A stretch of 64,000 nucleotides of DNA, from contig CAZTFF010000026.1 in assembly GCA_964612485.1 (NCBI GenBank), positions 4,561-68,560 on the forward strand. Reading direction: 5' to 3'. Positions within the stretch are counted from its first letter, which is position 1. The number at the start of each line of letters is the position of its first letter. The stretch comes from JAFGNV01 sp964612485. Its GTDB lineage: Bacteria > Chloroflexota > Anaerolineae > 4572-78 > J111. Under the pieces are notes generated by a model. It did no database searches. It saw nothing but the letters and a program-made list of their open reading frames with translations, and had not been told where the DNA came from. A program made the position numbers and the translations under genes. Below are positions 58,409 through 64,000 of this stretch, piece after piece.

Positions 58409-58657
58409 CTAATTCTCTAAAACTTCTACCAAAGCCCAACTTTTTTCTTTGCTTGTCGGTTTGGCTTCGATGATCTTTACGGTATCGCCAATCTTGGCGG
58501 CGTTGTTTTCATCATGGGCTTTATATTTTTTATGAAAACGGATCACCTTGCCGTAGAGAGCATGGCGCTTTAAGCGCTCTACCCGCACTACAATTGTTTT
58601 ATCCATTTTGTCGCTGGTAACACGCCCTACCAGAATTTTTCGTCGTTCTCTGGCCAT
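58409..58657 (-). CDS. rpsQ: 30S ribosomal protein S17
   Basis: 82 residues. ILVGRVTSDKMDKTIVVRVE and the S17 signature GDTVKIIEAKPTSKEKSWAL. OB-fold 16S binder. Confidence 0.97.
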   Translation of the reverse strand: MARERRKILVGRVTSDKMDKTIVVRVERLKRHALYGKVIRFHKKYKAHDENNAAKIGDTVKIIEAKPTSKEKSWALVEVLEN

Positions 58658-58686
58658 AATAACTCCTACACCGTCACTCTAGTAAT

Positions 58687-58887
58687 TTACTGCGATGCAG
58701 CCTGTCGCTCGTTAAGTACTGTCCTCATCCGAGCGATGTCTCGCTTTAAATATCGAACCCGATTGGGGTCTTTAGCTTGACCAACAACGTGCTGAAACCG
58801 CAGATTAAAGATCTCTTCGTATGTTTCTTCCAGTTTAGTTTGAATTTCCAGATCGGTCATATTACGAACTTCAAACGCTTTCATCAT
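58687..58887 (-). CDS. rpmC: 50S ribosomal protein L29
   Basis: 66 residues. EVRNMTDLEIQTKLEETYEE and the C-terminal RVRYLKRDIARMRTVLNERQ. Two helices at the exit tunnel rim. Its Shine-Dalgarno (TTAGGAG) lies at the edge of the 19-bp tandem repeat upstream. Confidence 0.96.
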   Translation of the reverse strand: MMKAFEVRNMTDLEIQTKLEETYEEIFNLRFQHVVGQAKDPNRVRYLKRDIARMRTVLNERQAASQ

Positions 58888-58894
58888 GCTTACT

Positions 58895-58932
58895 CCTAAT
58901 CTACTGGTTAGGCCCTAATCTACTGGTTAGGC
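58895..58932. repeat. Two tandem 19-bp units next to rpmC
   Basis: CCTAATCTACTGGTTAGGC occurs twice in direct tandem (58895-58913 and 58914-58932), joining directly to the longer element at 58933. Each unit has CCTAA...TTAGG inverted ends. Confidence 0.8.
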
Positions 58933-59018
58933 CCTAATCCGAACAAAACCGGGACAAAAACAGGGAACTTTTAGAAATACCTGCTCATCTAACAAGAATT
59001 TCACAAGTTAGGGCCTAA
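58933..59018. repeat. CCTAAYCC/GGTTAGG-type repeat, copy 2, between rplP and rpmC
   Basis: Starts CCTAATCCGAACAAAACCGG and ends AACAAGAATTTC...GTTAGGGCCTAA. The TAG stop of rplP lies in its terminal CCTAA. Ends match copies at 44904 and 59498. Confidence 0.6.
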
Positions 59019-59425
59019 TCCGCTCTTCGCACAAATTGGGTTTTGATGGGCAATTTGTGAGCCGCGCGGCGCAAGGCCTGGCGCGCATCGTCTTCGGGAA
59101 CCCCCGTCATTTCAAAAATGATACGGCCCGGTTTAATAACGGCTACCCAGTGATCCACCGCGCCTTTACCGCTACCCATCCGGGTTTCCGCCGCTTTGGC
59201 TGTGACCGGCTTATCCGGGAACACGCGGATCCACACCTTACCGCCCCGGCGAATATAACGCACAATGGCCCGGCGCGCCGCCTCAAGTTGGCGGCTGGTC
59301 ATCCAGCAAGGCTCCAGTGCCTGCAACCCGTAATCGCCAAAGGCAACGTTCGCGCCACGGGTGGCTTTGCCCTTCATCCGGCCTCGCATCTGTTTTCTAT
59401 ATTTCACACGTTTCGGCATTAACAT
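59015..59425 (-). CDS. rplP: 50S ribosomal protein L16
   Basis: 136 residues. PKRVKYRKQMRGRMKGKATR, NVAFGDYGLQALEPCWMTSR and KPVTAKAAETRMGSGKGAVD are hallmarks. It is flanked on both sides by the CCTAAYCC repeat, so its mRNA neighbourhood is unusual. Confidence 0.97.
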   Translation of the reverse strand: MLMPKRVKYRKQMRGRMKGKATRGANVAFGDYGLQALEPCWMTSRQLEAARRAIVRYIRRGGKVWIRVFPDKPVTAKAAETRMGSGKGAVDHWVAVIKPGRIIFEMTGVPEDDARQALRRAAHKLPIKTQFVRRAD

Positions 59426-59497
59426 AATGCACTTCCCTTTTTAAACAATATATCATCGCGCACAAATACTAACATTACGCGCTGTTATCGACACATT

Positions 59498-59572
59498 CCT
59501 AACCCGAACAAGCCGGAGCCCAAAAGGTTTGGCACAAAAATTCTTGCACATACAAGATTCTCATGGGTTAGG
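59498..59572. repeat. CCTAACCC/GGGTTAGG repeat, copy 3, between rpsC and rplP
   Basis: 75 bp with perfect 8-bp terminal inverted repeats CCTAACCC (59498-59505) and GGGTTAGG (59565-59572); starts CCTAACCCGAACAAGCCGG; contains ACAAGATTC near the right end. It fills most of the 162-nt spacer. Confidence 0.7.
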
Positions 59573-59587
59573 CCCTAAAAAGCAGCT

Positions 59588-60268
59588 TTATGGTGAAACG
59601 TACGCGCCTGCCGGCTCTTCGGTTTCCTTGGGCTTGGGTAAAATTTCGCCCTTGTAAACCCACACTTTGATGCCAATTTTACTGTAGGTGGTCAAAGCTT
59701 CCACATTGGCATAATCAATGTCGGCGCGCAGGGTGTGGCGCGGCACGCGGCCTTCGCGTTGCGTCTCGGTCCGGGCCATATCGTGGCCGCCCAAACGCCC
59801 GCTGCACGTGATCATCACGCCTTCAGCGCCGGCTTTCATGGTACGGCGCACGGCCTGCTTCATGGCCCGCCGGTACGAGATACGACGTTCAAGCTGCTGG
59901 GCAATATTCTGACCAATCATAAAGGCGTCAAGATCGGAGTTTTCAACTTCAACCACGTCGATATGAACCTTTTTGTTGGTGAGCGCTTCCAGTTGTTTAC
60001 GCAACTGGTTCACGCTGGCGCCCTTACGGCCAATCACAATGCCCGGCTTGGCCGTGCGAATAATCACCGAAAGCTGGCGGGCAGCGGGCAGCCGTTCAAT
60101 TTGCACATCGGCGATACCGCCTCGCTCGTGGGCGTCGAACACCAGTTTGCGAACAGCCATATCTTCTGCCAGCAAATCCCGATATTCGCCTCCTTCAGCA
60201 TACCACCGCGCGCGATGGTCTTTGATAATACCTAATCTGAAACCTGTAGGATGTACTTTACGACCCAA
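59588..60268 (-). CDS. rpsC: 30S ribosomal protein S3
   Basis: 226 residues. GRKVHPTGFRLGIIKDHRAR, KH domain with KPGIVIGRKGASVNQLRKQL, and the C-terminal domain RTETQREGRVPRHTLRADID and GIKVWVYKGEILP. mRNA entry tunnel protein. Confidence 0.97.
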   Translation of the reverse strand: MGRKVHPTGFRLGIIKDHRARWYAEGGEYRDLLAEDMAVRKLVFDAHERGGIADVQIERLPAARQLSVIIRTAKPGIVIGRKGASVNQLRKQLEALTNKKVHIDVVEVENSDLDAFMIGQNIAQQLERRISYRRAMKQAVRRTMKAGAEGVMITCSGRLGGHDMARTETQREGRVPRHTLRADIDYANVEALTTYSKIGIKVWVYKGEILPKPKETEEPAGAYVSP

Positions 60269-60336
60269 GCTACTTTCTCCTTCTAGCTATTGCCAACTAA
60301 GGACCTGTTCTTTATCCTTAGGTCCAAACAGCGAGC

Positions 60337-60696
60337 TTATTCTTCTTCCCACTCACTGTCGGGTTCCAAAACTACCGTAATGTGCGAAATCCGTTTGAGG
60401 ATTGGCTTGTACCGCCCGCGAGCGCCAAAACGGGCGCGGCGCATCCGTGGTCCCTCATCGACCATAATCTGGGCAATGACCATGTCTTCGCCATCAAGCG
60501 CGTAATTATTTTCGGCATTTGCCAGGGCGCTCTTGACTGTTTTATAAACCGGCTGTGCCGCCGCATGGGGCAACAGATTCAGCACTTCCAGAGCTTCCTG
60601 CGCGCGCATGCCGCGCACCTGGTTCACCACCCGACGCATTTTAATGGGCGATCCTTTAATATATTTGCTTACTGCTCTAACTTGCAATTCAGCCAT
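60337..60696 (-). CDS. rplV: 50S ribosomal protein L22
   Basis: 119 residues. AVSKYIKGSPIKMRRVVNQV at the N-terminus, the beta-hairpin ending RRARFGARGRYKPILKRISH that lines the exit tunnel (macrolide site), acidic C-terminus SEWEEE. Confidence 0.97.
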   Translation of the reverse strand: MAELQVRAVSKYIKGSPIKMRRVVNQVRGMRAQEALEVLNLLPHAAAQPVYKTVKSALANAENNYALDGEDMVIAQIMVDEGPRMRRARFGARGRYKPILKRISHITVVLEPDSEWEEE

Positions 60697-60731
60697 AATT
60701 TCACTACCTTACTCGAATTGTCAACGATCGC

Positions 60732-61010
60732 TTACCGGCGAGCGACGCGTTCTTTGGTCATATGGCCCCGGAAATAGCGGGTCACTACAAACTCGCCCAA
60801 GCGATGCCCTACCATGTTTTCGGTAATGTAAATGGGTACATGGCGGCGGCCATCATGCACGGCAATAGTGTGCCCCACCATCTGCGGAAAGATGGTGCTG
60901 GCCCGCGACCAGGTACGAATAACACGTTTTTCACCGGCGGCATTCATTGTTTCAATTTTTTGGAGTAATTTAGGTTGGACAAACGGTCCTTTTTTAAGCG
61001 AACGTGTCAT
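60732..61010 (-). CDS. rpsS: 30S ribosomal protein S19
   Basis: 92 residues. TRSLKKGPFVQPKLLQKIET, RTWSRASTIFPQMVGHTIAV and HRLGEFVVTRYFRGHMTKER. Three nt from rplB. Confidence 0.97.
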   Translation of the reverse strand: MTRSLKKGPFVQPKLLQKIETMNAAGEKRVIRTWSRASTIFPQMVGHTIAVHDGRRHVPIYITENMVGHRLGEFVVTRYFRGHMTKERVARR

Positions 61011-61013
61011 TTG

Positions 61014-61862
61014 TTAACCCTTCCGTACTTTCTTACGTCGGCGACGCACAATGTATTTATCGGTTCGTTTGTTGGTCCGTGTTTTGGCCCCTAAGGCAGG
61101 TTTACCCCAAGGGGTTTTTGGACCGGGCATCCCAATGGGTGCTTTGCCTTCACCCCCGCCATGCGGGTGGCTGTCGGGGTCCATCGCCGAACCGCGCACG
61201 GTGGGACGAATGCCCAACCAGCGCTTGCGGCCGGCCTTCCCCAGGGTCAGGTTGCTGTGGTCCACGTTACTTACCTGCCCAATGGTAGCCAGACAATTCT
61301 GGCTGATGTAGCGCACCTCGCCGCTGGGCAGCCGAACCTGGGCGTAAGCGCCCTCTTTAGCCATAAGCTGGGCGGCGGTCCCGGCAGAGCGGACCAATTG
61401 TCCCCCTTTACCCGGCTGCAATTCGATGTTGTGCAGTTGGGTCCCCAGCGGGATCCGGTTGATGGGCAGGGCATTGCCCAGCCGAATATCGGCCTCCGCC
61501 CCGGACATCACTTTATCGCCAACCCGTAACCCTTGCGGGGCCAGAATATAGCGCTTTTCGCCATCGGCATAGGTTAGCAACGCAATCCGCGCCGTGCGGT
61601 TGGGATCGTATTCAATCGTAGCTACCGTGGCCGGGATCCCGTGCTTATCGCGCTTGAAATCGATAAGGCGGTAGCGGCGCTTGTGGCCGCCGCCTCGATG
61701 CCGGACGGTGATCCGCCCCTGATTGTTGCGGCCTGCCTTTTGCTTCATCGGGGCCAGCAAACTTTTTTCGGGCCGGGTTCGTGTAATTTCTTCAAATGTT
61801 GATACGGTCATTCCCCGCCGGCCGGGCGAGGTTGGTTTATATACTTTTACAGGCATAAACAC
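61014..61862 (-). CDS. rplB: 50S ribosomal protein L2
   Basis: 282 residues. NNQGRITVRHRGGGHKRRYR, VRLPSGEVRYISQNC and the peptidyl-transferase-proximal DPDSHPHGGGEGKAPIGMPG. C-terminal basic tail RRRRKKVRKG. Confidence 0.97.
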   Translation of the reverse strand: MFMPVKVYKPTSPGRRGMTVSTFEEITRTRPEKSLLAPMKQKAGRNNQGRITVRHRGGGHKRRYRLIDFKRDKHGIPATVATIEYDPNRTARIALLTYADGEKRYILAPQGLRVGDKVMSGAEADIRLGNALPINRIPLGTQLHNIELQPGKGGQLVRSAGTAAQLMAKEGAYAQVRLPSGEVRYISQNCLATIGQVSNVDHSNLTLGKAGRKRWLGIRPTVRGSAMDPDSHPHGGGEGKAPIGMPGPKTPWGKPALGAKTRTNKRTDKYIVRRRRKKVRKG

Positions 61863-61912
61863 ACTCTCACTTCAGAACTAGCATTTCTGAGATTTGGGAC
61901 AACGCTTTACCA

Positions 61913-62206
61913 CTACACCCCTTCAAAGGCATCAATCTGCTGGCCCGGCGGCAGCGTGATCACGGCTTTCTTAAAAGCAGATTTACGCTTGATCCGTTTG
62001 CGCCCCCAGCGGCCAAATTTTGGCGCGTAATTCATAACCCGCACCTTTTCTACATCTACATCAAAAATGTAAGATACAGCCTCGGCAATTTCTATTTTAT
62101 TGGCCCACGGATGCACCAGAAAGGTGTACTGCCCCATCTCAGCTACATCATTGCTTTTTTCCGTATTAAGCGGTCGAATAATAATTTTGTATGGATTCAT
62201 TTCCAT
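61913..62206 (-). CDS. rplW: 50S ribosomal protein L23
   Basis: 97 residues. IIIRPLNTEKSNDVAEMGQY, FLVHPWANKIEIAEAVSYIF and GRKRIK-like RWGRKRIKRKSAFKKAVITL. Docking site for trigger factor and SRP at the tunnel exit. Confidence 0.96.
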   Translation of the reverse strand: MEMNPYKIIIRPLNTEKSNDVAEMGQYTFLVHPWANKIEIAEAVSYIFDVDVEKVRVMNYAPKFGRWGRKRIKRKSAFKKAVITLPPGQQIDAFEGV

Positions 62207-62252
62207 GGCAACATCTCCGAGCGGGGTCTCCTGCTAAGGATCAACCCTTAGT

Positions 62253-62876
62253 TTAAGCCAAATTCCCTTCGATCATGGATACCGCCTCTTTGGGCAGGAT
62301 GACGTAATCATAGCCCAACAGATCACGGATGTTCAGGTATCCGGCTCGCAATGTTTTTACATCATCCAAATTACGAGCGCTCTTTTCAACATTCTCATTG
62401 CGCTCCGGCAAAAGCACCACCACGCTGCCTTCAAGCTGGAGATTATCCAGCATTTCCAGCATGTTCACCGTTTTAGGGTCGTCAAACGCCAACTCATCCA
62501 GCACCACCAGCGCCGACGAAGCGGCCTTGGCCGACAAAGCCGAACGCAGGGCCAGCCGCCGCATTTTGCGCGGCATTTTTTTGGTGTAATCGCGCGGGCG
62601 CGGCTTGTGGGCCTGGCCGCCGCCGACAAAAATATTGGCTTTACGGTCCCCGTGACGGGCGCGCCCGGTACCTTTTTGACGATACCATTTGGCCGTGGTG
62701 CCTCGGACCTCACCGCGAGTTTTTGTTTTATGCGTGCCTAAACGGGCGTTCGCCTGCTGGCGAACCAGAGCCTGGTGCATGACCACGGTATTCGGCTCAA
62801 TGGCGAATACCTGATCGTTGAGATCCAGGTCGCCTACTTTTTTCCCGCTGATATTCTTAACGTCTACCTTCATCAT
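62253..62876 (-). CDS. rplD: 50S ribosomal protein L4
   Basis: 207 residues. LVRQQANARLGTHKTKTRGE, the tunnel loop KWYRQKGTGRARHGDRKANI, RPRDYTKKMPRKMRRLALRS. In gamma-proteobacteria L4 autoregulates the S10 operon; no such leader is visible here. Confidence 0.97.
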   Translation of the reverse strand: MMKVDVKNISGKKVGDLDLNDQVFAIEPNTVVMHQALVRQQANARLGTHKTKTRGEVRGTTAKWYRQKGTGRARHGDRKANIFVGGGQAHKPRPRDYTKKMPRKMRRLALRSALSAKAASSALVVLDELAFDDPKTVNMLEMLDNLQLEGSVVVLLPERNENVEKSARNLDDVKTLRAGYLNIRDLLGYDYVILPKEAVSMIEGNLA

Positions 62877-62887
62877 TCACTCCTCAA

Positions 62888-63517
62888 TTATGACTTCCGC
62901 GCTTCGCGAATGATTACCAGGCCATTTTTACTTCCCGGCACCGGCCCTTTGACGGCCACCAAATTCTTTTCGGCGTCAACCAGGGCAACTTTTAAATTAG
63001 CCGCCGTAACCCGCTCATTGCCCATCCGGCCCGCCATCCGCATCCCCTTAAAAACGCGGGCGGGCGTGGAGCCTGCGCCGGCAGAACCGGGCGCTCGCCA
63101 GCGGTCGGATTGGCCGTGCGTTTTAGGGCCACCGGCAAAACCATGGCGTTTTACCACGCCGGCAAATCCTTTACCTTTACTGGTGCCGATCACATCAACG
63201 TTATCCCCCACCTCAAAAACCGAGGCGTCGATCTTCTGGCCTTCTTCGTACTCGCCGGGATCGGCCACACGGAACTCGCGGATGTGGCGCAGCGGCGGGC
63301 AATTGGCCTTTTTCAGATGGCCGGCCACCGGTTTGCTCAATCGTTTTTCAGCAATATTGCCAAAACCCAGGGCCACTGCGTTATAGCCGTCGGTGTCTTC
63401 GGTTTTCTTTTGGGTCACATAGCACGGCCCGGCTTCGATAATGGTGACCGGAATCACGGTTCCGTCGTCATCAAAGATTTGGGTCATGCCCAATTTTTTT
63501 CCCAGGATACTCTTCAT
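62888..63517 (-). CDS. rplC: 50S ribosomal protein L3
   Basis: 209 residues from ATG 63517 (MKSILGKKLGMTQIF); a start seven codons upstream is possible. FEVGDNVDVIGTSKGKGFAG and the signature GVVKRHGFAGGPKTHGQSD. Reaches the peptidyl transferase centre. Confidence 0.97.
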   Translation of the reverse strand: MKSILGKKLGMTQIFDDDGTVIPVTIIEAGPCYVTQKKTEDTDGYNAVALGFGNIAEKRLSKPVAGHLKKANCPPLRHIREFRVADPGEYEEGQKIDASVFEVGDNVDVIGTSKGKGFAGVVKRHGFAGGPKTHGQSDRWRAPGSAGAGSTPARVFKGMRMAGRMGNERVTAANLKVALVDAEKNLVAVKGPVPGSKNGLVIIREARKS

Positions 63518-63587
63518 AATACCCAACTCACAGTTCATGCCTGCCCCAAAACTATGGGAACCGGCAGAATTAATTGCTCGTTAAAAT

Positions 63588-63893
63588 TTATTTGATCTCT
63601 ACATCCACGCCCGCCGGCAGATTCAGCCGGACCAGGGCATCAATTGTTTTCGACTGCGGATCCACAACATCAATCAGACGCTTGTGCGTGCGAATCTCAA
63701 ACTGTTCGCGCGAATCCTTATCAATAAAAGGTGATCTCAGCACGGTGAATTTTTCGATCTTGGTGGGCAGGGGAACGGGGCCAACCACAACTGCACCGGT
63801 CCGCTCTGCCGTGTCAACAATCTGCCGCACTGACTGGTCTAACACTCGATGATCGTAAGCTTTTAAGCGAATTCGTATTCTCTGCTTTGCCAT
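63588..63893 (-). CDS. rpsJ: 30S ribosomal protein S10
   Basis: 101 residues. KQRIRIRLKAYDHRVLDQSV, RTGAVVVGPVPLPTKIEKFT and FEIRTHKRLIDVVDPQSKTI. Also the NusE antitermination factor. First gene of the S10 block, 50 nt after tuf. Confidence 0.97.
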   Translation of the reverse strand: MAKQRIRIRLKAYDHRVLDQSVRQIVDTAERTGAVVVGPVPLPTKIEKFTVLRSPFIDKDSREQFEIRTHKRLIDVVDPQSKTIDALVRLNLPAGVDVEIK

Positions 63894-63943
63894 AGATACT
63901 CCAGTTTGACACTCACTGGCGCACAGTCGCGCCGAAATAATAA

Positions 63944-64000
63944 CTATTCAAAAATCTTGGTGATGACGCCGGCGCCAACCGTGCGGCCACCTTCGCGCAC
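63944..64000 (-). CDS. tuf: Elongation factor Tu, C-terminal end (partial)
   Basis: The last 18 codons plus TAG: VREGGRTVGAGVITKIFE, the invariant EF-Tu end. The rest lies beyond the right edge, so the str operon continues upstream. Confidence 0.92.
   Translation of the reverse strand: MREGGRTVGAGVITKIFE

Noticed and set aside
1..64000. tRNA, rRNA or transposase genes
   Set aside because: No T-loop/acceptor arrangement, rRNA segment or DDE/HUH protein was seen on either strand by eye.

Overview
The window looks like chromosomal DNA of a Chloroflexota bacterium, probably Anaerolineae-like. This is inferred from gene content and protein style: many envelope proteins with Thr/Pro-rich linkers, LysM and lamin-tail-like proteins, a MutL/GlmL-type ASKHA protein beside uncharacterised membrane genes, an XPB-like Helicase_C_3 protein, SpoIIE-type signalling, and zinc-binding S4, S14 and L36. 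No taxon-specific marker was searched. I saw no rRNA, tRNA, CRISPR array or transposase gene.

Layout. 1-853 is the 5' part of a minus-strand pseudo-receiver/membrane sensor. 1.06-12.1 kb is a minus-strand cluster of uncharacterised envelope genes: a five-gene membrane block including a 1677-residue protein with about 34 P-D-W-L-type repeats, a MutL-like ASKHA protein, a KOW/barrel-sandwich protein and a VPETG-tailed protein. 12.4-23.7 kb holds a SpoIIE phosphatase with 7TM and PAS domains, a Helicase_C_3 protein, an Ig-like protein/rdgB/cupin operon, two divergent envelope proteins leading into comEC, an RsbW-like kinase and an HPt-like protein without the phosphorylatable His. 23.96-26.7 kb is selD (with an in-frame UGA where the catalytic residue belongs), an HtrA-like protease and a lipoprotein. 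26.7-38.9 kb carries acpS, small proteins, a LysM/LTD protein, a cbpA-hspR-murJ operon, a LysM pair, an AmrS-like radical SAM enzyme, a UPF0173 hydrolase, an XRE-cupin regulator, and a def/methyltransferase/HicB-DinB operon. 39-46.8 kb has a PPi-type phosphofructokinase, a cold-shock gene, a PfkB kinase, a GAF histidine kinase, tlyA, a UbiA-family prenyltransferase and a GNAT protein. 46.9-64 kb is the S10-spc-alpha ribosomal superoperon on the minus strand, from the 3' end of tuf to rpsI, without adk or infA.

How it works together. The right third is translation machinery with secY, map and rpoA. The centre couples heat shock (cbpA, hspR), peptidoglycan assembly (murJ, LysM proteins) and selenium metabolism. 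The left third is envelope genes of unknown role plus a partner-switching pair (SpoIIE phosphatase and RsbW-like kinase).

Most notable: the UGA codon in selD; a palindromic MITE-like element in three copies, each flanked by 8-bp target duplications; a second repeat family flanking rplP inside the ribosomal operon; the uncharacterised ASKHA/membrane/PDWL cluster; a candidate small RNA with promoter and terminator; and a terminator-like hairpin in the cold-shock leader.
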